From assembly GCA_041687015.1 (NCBI GenBank), contig JAWLCT010000014.1:1-64000 (forward strand): a stretch of 64,000 bases of DNA, given 5' to 3'. Shown one piece after another: positions 42,130-51,109 of this stretch. Origin of the DNA: JALOAT01 sp041687015. GTDB lineage: Bacteria > Pseudomonadota > Gammaproteobacteria > Thiohalomonadales > Thiohalomonadaceae. The translations under genes and the position numbers were made by a program. The stretch's first letter is position 1, and each line of letters starts with the position of its first letter. The notes beneath the pieces were generated by a model. The model was not told the DNA's origin. It saw only the letters and a list, made by a program, of their open reading frames with translations, and did not search any database.

Positions 42130-42534
42130 ATGGCGCAGATCAAAACCGACTACGAGACCATCGATTTTTTCACGGCGATTGAGGCGCATGTGCGCTGGAA
42201 AATTCGCCTGGAGGCCTATATCGCCGGCACGAGCGAGGAGCAGCTCGATCCCGACGTGGTGAGCCGCGACGATCAGTGCGCGCTGGGCAAGTGGATTCAC
42301 AGCAGCGGTGGTGCGCGCTTCGGCGCTCACCCCAAGTTCCCTGAGCTGCGCGACATCCACGCCCAGTTCCACAAGTGTGCCGGCGAGGTGATTCGCGCCA
42401 TCGACCGCGGCGACACCGATTCAGCACGCGAATCCCTGTCCAAGGGGGATTACGCACGTTATTCCCAGCGCGTGAAGGCGGAACTCGCGCGGCTTGCCCT
42501 GGAGTTGGACGACTGGGAAAAGACCGGCAGCTGA
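42130..42534 (+). CDS. Stand-alone CZB (chemoreceptor zinc-binding) domain protein
   Basis: This is a 134-residue soluble protein that is essentially one CZB domain: His20 (EAHVRWK), Cys50 (DDQCALGKW), and His77/His81 (DIHAQFH) give the known 3-His/1-Cys zinc site. CZB domains usually sit at the end of chemoreceptors or control diguanylate cyclases in response to zinc. Here the domain is alone. GGGGGAG precedes the ATG; the longer frame upstream is the shifted image of slt. A membrane transporter gene follows. Partner unknown. Confidence 0.85.
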   Translation: MAQIKTDYETIDFFTAIEAHVRWKIRLEAYIAGTSEEQLDPDVVSRDDQCALGKWIHSSGGARFGAHPKFPELRDIHAQFHKCAGEVIRAIDRGDTDSARESLSKGDYARYSQRVKAELARLALELDDWEKTGS

Positions 42535-42637
42535 AGCCTCCCATCGACGCGGCGCCGCGGTCCGTCGCGGCGCTCCTGTTGCTAGCGTTATCTTCCCGCC
42601 CCTGCACCGCCGGGGGCGGACCTATACTGTGAGGGCC

Positions 42638-43723
42638 GTGGATCCCGACCTCACACCACCACCTTTTCAACACCCAACCCCCATTTCAGCCGTGCCATTG
42701 CGCTGGCGACTCGCCGCTGCCGTGGTGGTGCTCATCGCGATTTTTGGTGCGCTGTACGTGGCCCGGGCCGTGATGCTTCCCATTGCGCTGGCCTTCGTGC
42801 TCAGCTTTCTGCTTACACCTGTGATGGAGGCTTTTGCGCGCGTGCACGTGCGGCCCCCGCTTGCGGCGGCGTTCGTCATGCTGGTGTTGCTCAGTACCGT
42901 AGGCATCGGCATCGCATTGCTGGCCGAGCCCGCCGCAGACTGGGTACAGCGTGCACCGCAGGTGATGGATCGCCTGCACGAACGTCTGTCCGGCGTCTAT
43001 GAAGCGATACGCAAGCTCGGTCGGCTCACCGAAGCGGTGGAGGAAATCGCTGCGCCGGGTGGCGGAGAACGCCTCCAGGTGGGCGGTGCCGGCCTCGGCG
43101 GGTTGCTGCTCAGCCGCACTGGCCAGCTGGTGGGCAGCGGGGCGCTCATGTTGTTCCTGCTTTTCTTCCTGCTCGCGTCGGGCGACCTGTTCCTGCGCAA
43201 GCTGGTTTGTCTGCTGCCGCGTTTTCGGGAAAAACGCATGGCGGTCAAGGCAGCCCGCCGTATCCAGCACGACGTCAGCCGCTACCTGTTCACCATCTCA
43301 CTCATCAATACTGTGCTCGGTACCGTGGTGGGCCTGACCATGTACGCACTCGGCATGCCCAACCCGGTGCTGTGGGGTGTCATGGCCGGTTTGCTGAACT
43401 TCATCCCTTACCTGGGGCCGGCGGTGACGCTCACCGTGGTGGCCACCGTGGCCCTGCTCACCTTCGACGATTTTGCGACCGCGCTGTGGCGGCCCCTCGC
43501 GTTCTTCGCGCTCACCACTGTCGAGGGGCAGCTTGTCACACCGTTGATTCTCGGTCGCCGGCTCATGCTCAACCCGGTGGTGATTTTCATCAGCTTGATT
43601 TTCTGGGGTTGGCTGTGGGGCGTCGTGGGTACACTCATCGCTGTGCCGCTCACCATGAGCATCAAGATCCTGTGCGACGCGATCCCGCCCCTTACGCCCA
43701 TCGGGACGCTCATGGGGCGGTGA
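42638..43723 (+). CDS. AI-2E family (PerM-like) transporter
   Basis: This is a 361-residue membrane protein of the AI-2 exporter family. It has paired N-terminal helices (about 18-65), a middle soluble region (about 100-150), and five or so further helices with the family motifs YLFTISLINTVLGTVVGLTMY, NPVLWGVMAGLLNFIPYLGP and GRRLMLNPVVIFISLIFWGWLWGV. The GTG at 42638 is the best start; a TATACT box lies only 10 bases before it, so translation may be near-leaderless. Substrate unknown; the name AI-2 exporter is historical. Confidence 0.87.
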   Translation: MDPDLTPPPFQHPTPISAVPLRWRLAAAVVVLIAIFGALYVARAVMLPIALAFVLSFLLTPVMEAFARVHVRPPLAAAFVMLVLLSTVGIGIALLAEPAADWVQRAPQVMDRLHERLSGVYEAIRKLGRLTEAVEEIAAPGGGERLQVGGAGLGGLLLSRTGQLVGSGALMLFLLFFLLASGDLFLRKLVCLLPRFREKRMAVKAARRIQHDVSRYLFTISLINTVLGTVVGLTMYALGMPNPVLWGVMAGLLNFIPYLGPAVTLTVVATVALLTFDDFATALWRPLAFFALTTVEGQLVTPLILGRRLMLNPVVIFISLIFWGWLWGVVGTLIAVPLTMSIKILCDAIPPLTPIGTLMGR

Positions 43724-43734
43724 ACCGCTCGGGT

Positions 43735-45501
43735 TCAGACGGCCTGGGTGGTGATCGATGGGGTTCCTTCGCCGGGAGCGGGCCGGTCCAGCGGCAGCCG
43801 GAGACGGAACGTCGTGCCTTCGCCCAGGGTGCTGTCCACCTCAATGCGGCCTCCGTGTCTTTCCATGATGCCGTACGCGATGGACAGACCGAGACCGGTG
43901 CCCTGGCCGATGGGCTTGGTGGTGTAGAAGGGTTCGAATAGGCGGTTGAGATGTTCAGGCGGGATGCCCACACCGGTGTCGGAAATCTCGATCACCGCTT
44001 CATCACCCTGACACCGGGTGCGCAGGGTGATGGTGCCGCGCTCCTGGATGGCTTGGGCGGCATTGACCAGCAGGTTCATGAACACTTGGTTCAACTGGCG
44101 CGCGATGCAGGGGATGGGCGGCAGGTCACCGTAGTCACGCACGATGGTGGCCTTGTACTTCAATTCGTTCCACACCAGGTTGAGGGTGCTCTCCAGCCCC
44201 TTGTGCAGATCCGCGACCTGCCACTCGGTCTGATCCACGTGGGAAAATTCCCGCAGGTCCTGCACGATGTGCTGTACACGTTCGATACCTTCGCGGGTCT
44301 CGTCGAGCAGGCTTTCCAAATCCTGCCGGATGAACGGCAGGTCGATGCCGGCGCACACCCGTTGCGCCTCGCCCTCGTCACGCATCACCGCATCGGCAAG
44401 CTTTAGCAAGTCGCCGGCATAGCTCGCCAGGGTGTTGAGGTTGGATTTCACATAGCCGACGGGATTGTTGATCTCGTGGGCGACCCCGGCGGCGAGCTGG
44501 CCGATGGAGGCCATTTTTTCCGACTGCAGCAATTGTCCCTGCGCGTCGCGCAGCTTGGTGATGAGCGCCTGCTGTTCGGCCTTGTCACGCTCGAGCTTTT
44601 CCTTCGCTTCCTGGAGTGCTGCGGTGCGTTCGGCCACTTCCCGTTCCAGGGTTTGCTCATAGGCCTTGCGATCCGTGATGTCGAGGCAGGAACCCACGTA
44701 GCCGGCGAAACTGCCTTCGCTCACCCGTGGAACGGCCGTTTCGAGCATCCAGCGGTAGCTACCGTCCGCGCGGCGCAGCCGGTACTCGATGGTCACCGGC
44801 ACGGGCGGCTGAACGCCGTAAGCCTGTTCACAGCGCGCGACGTCCTGCGCGTCGAGGAGGTCGCGCCAGCGCTCCGGCAAACGTTCGCGCTCCTCACCCG
44901 TGAAATCCGCCCAAGGCTTGTTGAAAAACACCCGTTGGCCCGCCGCGGTCGACATCCAGATCAACACCGGTGCGTTGTCTGCGAGCGCGCGAAAACGCCA
45001 TTCGCTCTCCGTCAGCGCCGCGATGAGCTTGCGTTCGGCCTCGGCGAGGTCGCGTGCACGCTGCGCCGTTTCCTCGTCCGCCCGTGGTGTGGCGGCCGGA
45101 TTGCTGAGAAACCGTGCCATCTCCCGATCGGCGCCGAGGATGTGCGCGACCAACCAATGAATGAGGTAGTTCAGCAGCGAATGTGCCACGTCGGGTGCTC
45201 CGCCGCCTCCCATGGAGCCGGCAAAGCCGAGCACCTTCTCCACGAAGGCGTCGTGTTCACGCTTGTGGCGCAGGTAATGGGCGCGCATATACGGCGCCGC
45301 CAACATGAGCCGTTCTTCGGTGGTGAAGTGATAACGCGTGTAGTCGAGGAGTTCCTGGAGAATGCCGGTGATCTGCCCGGCTTCGTTGCCCGATGAGATG
45401 GCCTCGTCGAGACGGTTGACGATATCCACCAGACGCTGGTGTTGCCTGTCGACCTTGTCCAGGCCGACGCAGTAGGCCGCGTCCCAGGGAAAGATGGCCA
45501 T
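43735..45501 (-). CDS. Hemerythrin-PAS hybrid sensor histidine kinase
   Basis: This is a 588-residue cytoplasmic kinase without membrane helices. Residues 1-130 form a bacteriohemerythrin with all seven di-iron ligands: His21, His58, Glu62, His79, His83, His120 and Asp125. A PAS domain follows (about 165-290, with FFNKPWADFTGEER), then a coiled coil and a kinase core with the phospho-His in GVAHEINNPVGYVKSNL, NQVFMNLLVNAAQAI, SDTGVGIPPEH and GTGLGLSIAYGI. Hemerythrins bind O2 or NO, so the kinase is likely an oxygen or redox sensor. No response regulator gene is adjacent. Start at 45499-45501. Confidence 0.9.
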   Translation of the reverse strand: MAIFPWDAAYCVGLDKVDRQHQRLVDIVNRLDEAISSGNEAGQITGILQELLDYTRYHFTTEERLMLAAPYMRAHYLRHKREHDAFVEKVLGFAGSMGGGGAPDVAHSLLNYLIHWLVAHILGADREMARFLSNPAATPRADEETAQRARDLAEAERKLIAALTESEWRFRALADNAPVLIWMSTAAGQRVFFNKPWADFTGEERERLPERWRDLLDAQDVARCEQAYGVQPPVPVTIEYRLRRADGSYRWMLETAVPRVSEGSFAGYVGSCLDITDRKAYEQTLEREVAERTAALQEAKEKLERDKAEQQALITKLRDAQGQLLQSEKMASIGQLAAGVAHEINNPVGYVKSNLNTLASYAGDLLKLADAVMRDEGEAQRVCAGIDLPFIRQDLESLLDETREGIERVQHIVQDLREFSHVDQTEWQVADLHKGLESTLNLVWNELKYKATIVRDYGDLPPIPCIARQLNQVFMNLLVNAAQAIQERGTITLRTRCQGDEAVIEISDTGVGIPPEHLNRLFEPFYTTKPIGQGTGLGLSIAYGIMERHGGRIEVDSTLGEGTTFRLRLPLDRPAPGEGTPSITTQAV

Positions 45502-45764
45502 CAGGTAAGCCTCCGGACCAGCACGGCCTGCGGCGCGACCCATGCCATGCACGCCGGCGTTCTGCAGATGATGTTCGGGGCGGCAGCCATCGAACAGCCC
45601 TTGAACGTAAGAAGGTGCATTTTCACCAGGCCACTGTTGCGCTTCCGTGATCCTGTGCAGGTTCCGTTCGCGCCCGGCGTTGTTTCTGCCTGGACGTTGG
45701 CCTGATTAGACCACAGATGCGCGGCGGCGGGGATAGTCGGCCTTGTTGTGTCACACTTTGGCCC

Positions 45765-47024
45765 ATGTCCGATGGACCCGAAGTCAACGAGCCGGCTCAG
45801 CAACGTGCCGCCCTGGTGCGGCAGCGGCGCCTCGCTACCGCATTGCTGGTGCTTATGGCGCTGGTCTACGTAAGTACACGCCTGGTGGCGGAGGCGCCGT
45901 TCTGGTTGGCCCTGGTGCGGGCGGCCAGTGAGGCGGCACTGGTGGGCGGGCTTGCGGACTGGTTTGCGGTGACGGCACTGTTCCGCCACCCGTTCGGCGT
46001 GCCCATTCCGCATACCGCCATCGTACCCCGCAACCAGGCCCGCATCGGCAAGGCCCTGGGCCGTTTCGTGGAGCGGCACTTCCTGGAACCGGCACTGCTT
46101 GCCCACAAGATTCGTACCCTGGATCCGGCCTCTCGCCTGGGTACATGGTTGGCGGCGCCGGAGCACGCGCGGCGACTGGCGGTGCGCGTCGCACGTGCCT
46201 TGCCCTGGGCGGTGCACGCCGCGGATGATCGCGCGCTGCGCGATTTCGCCCGTCGCGCGCTGCACGAGCAATTGGCCCACGTGAACCTCTCACCCATGCT
46301 CGGCGGTCTGCTGGAGGTGCTCAAGGCTGGCGGCCGTCACCAGGAACTGTTCGATCGTGCGCTGGTGGCCGGGAGCAACCTGCTGGCGAACAATGAAGAA
46401 CGCATTTACGCCCTGATCACCGACAAGAGCCAGTGGTGGGTACCCCCCAGCGTCGATCGCAGTATCGCCCGCCGGGTGATCGTGGGACTCCACGAACTGC
46501 TGGATGAGCTGGCCGACCACAATCACGAGGCGCGACGCGGTTTCGATACCGCCACCCACGATTTCATCGAACGACTGAAACACTCCCCCGAACTGCACCA
46601 GCGCGTGGACGCGCTCAAACGGGAATTGCTGAACAGCCCCCAGCTGCAGGCCTATTTCGCTGCCGTGTGGGACGAGTTGCGCACGCGCGTGGTCCAGGAT
46701 GCTTCGGGCAGTGACTCGCGGCTGGCGGCGGCCCTTGCCCACGCGCTCGCCGCGCTCGGGGCCACCCTGATGAAAGATGATGTGGTGCGGGCGCGGGTCA
46801 ATCGCCGTATCGAGGCACTTACCGTGGAATTCGCCGTGCCCTGGCGTACGGAAATCGGCGACTTCATCGCCGAGGTGGTGGAGAGTTGGGACACGGTCAC
46901 CATGACTGATCGGCTGGAGCTGGTGGTGGGTCGTGACCTTCAGTTCATCCGCATCAACGGCACCCTGGTTGGTGCGCTGGTGGGTGTGCTGCTGTTCGTG
47001 GCCTCGGAGTGGCTGTTCCCCTGA
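45765..47024 (+). CDS. DUF445 (YjiN-like) membrane protein
   Basis: This is a 419-residue protein with one membrane helix near the start (about 22-40), the family motif AALVGGLADWFAVTALFRHPFG, a long helical soluble region, and a final helix (ALVGVLLFVASEWLFP) so that the bulk hangs between two membrane anchors. This pattern defines DUF445. Function is unknown. It is transcribed divergently from the hemerythrin kinase across 263 bases without a gene, and is followed after 25 bases by the small gene at 47050. Confidence 0.85.
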   Translation: MSDGPEVNEPAQQRAALVRQRRLATALLVLMALVYVSTRLVAEAPFWLALVRAASEAALVGGLADWFAVTALFRHPFGVPIPHTAIVPRNQARIGKALGRFVERHFLEPALLAHKIRTLDPASRLGTWLAAPEHARRLAVRVARALPWAVHAADDRALRDFARRALHEQLAHVNLSPMLGGLLEVLKAGGRHQELFDRALVAGSNLLANNEERIYALITDKSQWWVPPSVDRSIARRVIVGLHELLDELADHNHEARRGFDTATHDFIERLKHSPELHQRVDALKRELLNSPQLQAYFAAVWDELRTRVVQDASGSDSRLAAALAHALAALGATLMKDDVVRARVNRRIEALTVEFAVPWRTEIGDFIAEVVESWDTVTMTDRLELVVGRDLQFIRINGTLVGALVGVLLFVASEWLFP

Positions 47025-47049
47025 GCTAGGCTTCCAGAAGGAGGCGTCC

Positions 47050-47433
47050 ATGGAACCACGGCTGAGCGCCATCGATCTTGCCAAGCATTACTTCAACATC
47101 TGCAACACGGCGCTGGCGGTGCGCGGGCGCGAGTTTCCTTACAGCCTGATCATCCCGCTCATGAACCGGTTGTTTTCCGGTCAGAACGTCAGCCTCCGGG
47201 TCGTGGACGACGACGGCGCGCCGCTCGAGTACGTGACCACGGGTTTCGTGGATGGCCAGTTTACGCCGGTCCGACCGGGCGTCCACACGCCGGACGCCCG
47301 GTTTACGTTGCGCCGCACCTATCTGGAGGAGGTGGTCGAACACGCAGACGACTACATCCGCCACCCGGAACGCCTGGACTGGAACTGGATTGGTGAACAG
47401 CTCGGGCCCTTTGGTGATCCCGGTCATTTCTGA
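47050..47433 (+). CDS. Small soluble protein of unknown function
   Basis: This is a 127-residue protein starting MEPRLSAIDLAKHYFNICN. It has RLFSGQNVSLRVVDDDGAPLEY and ends QLGPFGDPGHF. No signal peptide or membrane helix. An excellent ribosome binding site (AGAAGGAGG) precedes the ATG, 25 bases after the DUF445 gene, so it is a real, co-transcribed gene. Family not recognised. Confidence 0.72.
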   Translation: MEPRLSAIDLAKHYFNICNTALAVRGREFPYSLIIPLMNRLFSGQNVSLRVVDDDGAPLEYVTTGFVDGQFTPVRPGVHTPDARFTLRRTYLEEVVEHADDYIRHPERLDWNWIGEQLGPFGDPGHF

Positions 47434-47580
47434 TCGGCTATGCCTTCAGGTTCTTAACAACGAACGGCTTGCGTCGGTTTGAACTTGACGCGCGATGCGG
47501 GTCGCGGAAGTCGCAAGGAACACTTGCAGGGTTTGGCTGGCCGGGTTGAAGATATCGACCAGTCACTCCGTGGAAACCTC

Positions 47581-48777
47581 ATGGACGCCGATCTCATCGC
47601 GCAAACGGAACGTGAGTCCATTGCGTTGCTCAGGCGCAATCTCACGGCCGGAGGGATCCTTGCCGCCACGTCCGGCGTGCTCGCTGCCGAGCGGCGTTAC
47701 ACGCGCATCTTCGGGCGTGATGCTGCCATCTGTGTCTTCGGCATGCAGGCGAGCGGCGACCCTGAACTCATCGCCGGCGCCGAACGCAGCCTGCTGACCT
47801 TGGCCGAGCACCAGGCCGACAACGGCCAGATCCCCAAGTACGTGGACCCGGCGGGCGGTGACCCCGATTTCTGGTACCTGGGCTGCATCGACGCGACCCT
47901 GTGGTGGTTGCTCGCCGTGGATCACATGGCGCGCCACGGCCACACTGAGCTGCGCGAGCGGCTCGCTCCGGCCACCCGTCGCGCACTGCGCTGGTTGCAA
48001 TGCCAGGAACACCCGCGTCTTTGCCTGTTACAGCAAAATGAAGCCAGCGACTGGGCTGACATCATGCCCCGCTCCGGTTTCGTGCTTTACAGCAATGCCC
48101 TGTGGTATGCGGTGAAACGGCGTTACGGGATGTCCGATGCGGAAGCGACGCGCTATCACTTCAACCACCTGTTCTATCCGTTTTCGCGCGAGCGACCCGA
48201 CTACCATCGCCTGCGTCTCCTTACCCATTACGTGCGCAACCGCAGCCGCGACAACCGGCTCTACCTGAGCTTCGTGAATTTCTCCTTCTGGGGCGAGGAG
48301 GGGGACGTGTTCGGCAATTTGCTGGCGATCCTGTTCGGACTGGCGGGCGATGGCCCGGCGCACCGTGTTCTCCATGCGCTCCGAACGGCGGGAGTGGACG
48401 GGCCCTTGCCGGTGCGCGCGGTGTGTACACCCATTGCCGAGGATTCCTCCCTGTGGCGTACGTATATGGGGCGTCACCGGCAAAATTTTCCCTGGCGCTA
48501 CCACAATGGCGGCGCCTGGCCGTTCATCGGTGGTTTCTGGGTGCTGGCCCTGGCGGGCCTCGGTCAAAAAGCGGCCGCGCGCGCGGCGCTGGAGCGCCTG
48601 GCCGCGGCCAACCGGCGTGACGACTGGCGTTTCACCGAATGGTTCGACGGGCGCACGGGGGAGGTGGGCGGTATGCCCGGCCAGTCCTGGAATGCGGCGA
48701 TGTTCCTGCTTGCGCGGCGCGGGCTGGATGAGCGGGTGTTTCCTATTCTTCCACGCGAAAGCCCACTTTCACCCTGA
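47581..48777 (+). CDS. GH100-like (neutral invertase / amylo-glucosidase type) glycosidase
   Basis: This is a 398-residue (alpha/alpha)6-barrel type protein. It has RRYTRIFGRDA (Asp47), GQIPKYVDP, ASDWADIMPRSG with Asp157 and Asp160, NFPWRYHNGGAWPFIGGFW and GMPGQSWNAAMFLLA. These motifs match alkaline/neutral invertases of family GH100 and related debranching-type glycosidases. In bacteria such proteins hydrolyse sucrose or act on glucosyl compounds; the substrate here is unproven. No signal peptide, so cytoplasmic. ATG at 47581 has only a weak GGAAA upstream; the frame is open to 47479. Its 3' end overlaps dodecin on the other strand. Confidence 0.78.
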   Translation: MDADLIAQTERESIALLRRNLTAGGILAATSGVLAAERRYTRIFGRDAAICVFGMQASGDPELIAGAERSLLTLAEHQADNGQIPKYVDPAGGDPDFWYLGCIDATLWWLLAVDHMARHGHTELRERLAPATRRALRWLQCQEHPRLCLLQQNEASDWADIMPRSGFVLYSNALWYAVKRRYGMSDAEATRYHFNHLFYPFSRERPDYHRLRLLTHYVRNRSRDNRLYLSFVNFSFWGEEGDVFGNLLAILFGLAGDGPAHRVLHALRTAGVDGPLPVRAVCTPIAEDSSLWRTYMGRHRQNFPWRYHNGGAWPFIGGFWVLALAGLGQKAAARAALERLAAANRRDDWRFTEWFDGRTGEVGGMPGQSWNAAMFLLARRGLDERVFPILPRESPLSP

Positions 48778-48952
48778 CCTGCCAATGGGCGACGCGACCG
48801 TTGGCCAGGTTGCCGCGCGTTTCCATGACCTCGAACCAGTCCAGATTGCGCAGGCTCTCCCCGGCACGGGCGATGGCGTTGTGTACCGCATCATCGCTGC
48901 TTGTGGTCGACGAGCCGACCAGTTCGACCAGCTTATAGACGTGTTCGCCCAT
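48743..48952 (-). CDS. Dodecin flavin-binding protein
   Basis: Dodecins form hollow dodecamers that store flavins. The 69-residue product starts MGEHVYKLVELVGSSTTSSD and has the helix/strand pattern DAVHNAIARAGESLRNLDWFEV then WQVRVKVGFRVEE, exactly the size and motifs of the family. The gene runs opposite to the glycosidase and the two coding regions overlap by 35 bases at their ends. A gene at 49199 diverges from it. Confidence 0.93.
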   Translation of the reverse strand: MGEHVYKLVELVGSSTTSSDDAVHNAIARAGESLRNLDWFEVMETRGNLANGRVAHWQVRVKVGFRVEE

Positions 48953-49071
48953 GGCTGCCTCTCCATGCGATGGTTCCGTCAAGTCTAGCCGGTACGGGCG
49001 CAACCCGCGGCACCGGCCGGGGGACCGGTGCGACCTCTGGCCGGTCAGGCCGGGGGATGCGCATATAGGGA

Positions 49072-49099
49072 TGGACTGGAAGCGCAACGCGGATAAAAT
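49072..49099 (+). promoter_or_regulatory. Candidate sigma-70 promoter for the DLH-family hydrolase
   Basis: TGGACT (49072-49077) and TAAAAT (49094-49099) are 16 bases apart, about 100 bases before the start codon at 49199. Confidence 0.45.
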
Positions 49100-49198
49100 A
49101 CGCCACCGCCGCCGGTTGCGGTGTTAGGCCGGAAGCCTTGCGTGTAGCGCGGATAGGAGAAAGATAGCCCTTCGAGTTGCTGTGAGAGCGAACCTGCC

Positions 49199-49846
49199 AT
49201 GATTCTCAAAACCCCAGACGGTAACGAATTCGAGGCCTACCTGAGCGGCCCGGATGATGCCAAGCGAGCCGTACTCATCGTCCACGACTGGTGGGGCGTG
49301 CTGGACTACAACAAACAGTGGGCTGATCGCTTCGCTGCCGAGGGTTACAAGGCGATGGTGATCGATCTCTATGACGGCGAACGGGCACGTTCTCCCGAGG
49401 AAGCGGGCGAAATGATGCGCGCCCTCGATCAGGATCAGGCCGACAGCAAGCTCATCGCCGCCACGGAGTTTCTCAAGCAGGGCGGGCGTAAGGTGGCCAG
49501 CCTCGGCTGGTCGTTGGGCGGGCGTCAGGCCATGCAGGCGGCGCTGCTCGATCCCGAAGCGGTGCGCGCCGCTGTCCTTTTCTACTGTCGTATGCTCACC
49601 GACGTCAGCCAGCTCGAACAGCTGGGTGGTCCGGTGTTCGCCATTTATGCAAAGAGCGAACAGACCTGGCCCGCAAAAATGGAAAAATTCAACGCCGCCA
49701 TGGACAGCGCGGGCAAGAGCGTCGAGACGCTTTGCTACGACGCCGCCCACGGGTTCGCAAACCCCACCAGCGAACGCTACAACGCGGAACTCGCGGAGGA
49801 CGCCTGGCATCAGGTGCGCGCCTTCCTCGAACGGGCGCTGGCCTGA
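49199..49846 (+). CDS. Dienelactone hydrolase-family protein with serine nucleophile
   Basis: This is a 215-residue alpha/beta hydrolase. It opens ILKTPDGNEFEAYLSGPDD, has VLIVHDWWGV (oxyanion region), the nucleophile elbow GWSLGGR (Ser105) where true dienelactone hydrolases have Cys, and DAAHGFANP with catalytic His184. The acid position, normally Asp in GxxD, is in YAKSEQ and may be Glu154. Substrate unknown. The PilZ gene begins 8 bases after its stop, so the two are one transcript. Confidence 0.88.
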   Translation: MILKTPDGNEFEAYLSGPDDAKRAVLIVHDWWGVLDYNKQWADRFAAEGYKAMVIDLYDGERARSPEEAGEMMRALDQDQADSKLIAATEFLKQGGRKVASLGWSLGGRQAMQAALLDPEAVRAAVLFYCRMLTDVSQLEQLGGPVFAIYAKSEQTWPAKMEKFNAAMDSAGKSVETLCYDAAHGFANPTSERYNAELAEDAWHQVRAFLERALA

Positions 49847-49854
49847 GCACGCTT

Positions 49855-50235
49855 GTGGAAGACCGGCGCCAACTCCCTCGTATCAGGCTGCGCCGCAAGG
49901 TTCACTTGCAGTGCCCGAGCGGGCGCATCATCGAGGTGTGGACCCGCGATTTGTCACACGCGGGCCTCCAGGTATTGAGCGCCAGCTGTCCGGGTGAACG
50001 TGACGAGTTCGTGCTTCGCATGGCCGTACCCGATGAGGACGGGACATACACCCAGCTCGAGACACGCGTACGCGTGGCGCATTGCGTCTACGAAGGGACA
50101 TCAGGACAGTTTCGCGTCGGCTTCCAGTTTCTGTCCTTCTCCGGCGAGGGCGAGCGCCTGTACCGGCATTATGTCGACCAGCAGTTGCACCGTCGCTACG
50201 AGTCCCGGGCTCATCATTCGATGCTTCTGCGCTAG
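49855..50235 (+). CDS. PilZ-domain protein (c-di-GMP receptor candidate)
   Basis: This is a 126-residue protein with the PilZ pattern: an Arg-rich RRQLPRIRLR stretch near the start (RxxxR motif) and RDLSHAGLQV (D/NxSxxG motif) about 30 residues later, then a beta-barrel and a helix. These are the c-di-GMP contacts in PilZ proteins, and both are present. The start is a GTG at 49855, only 8 bases after the hydrolase stop; no better start exists. Given the type IV pilus signalling genes in the same window a motility link is possible but not shown. Confidence 0.82.
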   Translation: MEDRRQLPRIRLRRKVHLQCPSGRIIEVWTRDLSHAGLQVLSASCPGERDEFVLRMAVPDEDGTYTQLETRVRVAHCVYEGTSGQFRVGFQFLSFSGEGERLYRHYVDQQLHRRYESRAHHSMLLR

Positions 50236-50330
50236 ATCGCTGTCTCCGTAGCGCGTCGATTTTGTACGCGACTGAACGCAGGATTGCCGCGCTGATCACC
50301 ACAGCCTCGCCGCCGCCGATCCGGCGTTTT

Positions 50331-50999
50331 CTAAAGTGCGTAATGCCGCGCCAGGATGGTCGCGGTGAACGAAGCGCGCAGGTAAAAGCCGCGAGGGTTG
50401 GCCATGGTCCGCGCACCGTCGCTGCCGAGGGCACGACGGCGCGCACGGCCGTGAGGCGCCTTGGGGCGGATCTGCATGACGTCGCCAAAACGAGCGCTGA
50501 CGCGATCAAGCGCGCCCGTGTAAACGAATTCCATCAAATCTTCGTAGTCGCGGCGCAACTGCGCTTCTTGTTCTGCATCCGGACTCCACAGCAGCGCACT
50601 GCCCACCCGGCGTTCCCCCAGGGCAATGTCGGGATCCGCTTCGATGGGTACCCACAACACGCGGGCAAGCTTGCGGCGCACCCAGGACGTCTCCCAGGTT
50701 TCGCCCACGGCCTCTTCCAGTGGCACCGTGCATACATAAGTGGATTCACGCGGTCGGCCACGGCAATCCACGGGCAGGGTTTTCAATTCCACGCCGAGCT
50801 GAGGGAAATCGGGTTGCGGCAGCGAGCTGGAACTGGCCCCCAGCAGCGTTTCCATCAGTTCACCAATCCAGCCTTTGTTGCGCCGTAGATCGGCGGGCAC
50901 CACCAAACGGGCATGCGCGGCCAGTGCGCGCAACGGCTGCCCGGCGAGCGCGCGTGCCCGGGACAGCAATTCCTGTTCAGTCTGCGGGGGTTTCAGCAT
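50331..50999 (-). CDS. mutH: DNA mismatch repair endonuclease MutH
   Basis: MutH nicks the unmethylated strand at hemimethylated GATC during mismatch repair. The 222-residue protein has the nuclease residues Glu50 (GELMET), Asp64, Glu71 and Lys73 (DFPQLGVELKT), matching E56/D70/E77/K79 of E. coli MutH, and ends with the DNA-binding RGFYLRASFT. Its presence implies Dam methylation in this organism. dam itself and mutS/mutL are not in the window. It diverges from the nitroreductase gene. Confidence 0.95.
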   Translation of the reverse strand: MLKPPQTEQELLSRARALAGQPLRALAAHARLVVPADLRRNKGWIGELMETLLGASSSSLPQPDFPQLGVELKTLPVDCRGRPRESTYVCTVPLEEAVGETWETSWVRRKLARVLWVPIEADPDIALGERRVGSALLWSPDAEQEAQLRRDYEDLMEFVYTGALDRVSARFGDVMQIRPKAPHGRARRRALGSDGARTMANPRGFYLRASFTATILARHYAL

Positions 51000-51109
51000 G
51001 CTTGCGAGTATATACGCCTTCAGGCGCTGGCCCGAACTCCAAGAGGTTGCTCTTCAAAAGCACGCAGCGAGAGCGTTATGCTCGTGCCTGCTGAATGGGG
51101 AGAACGAAC

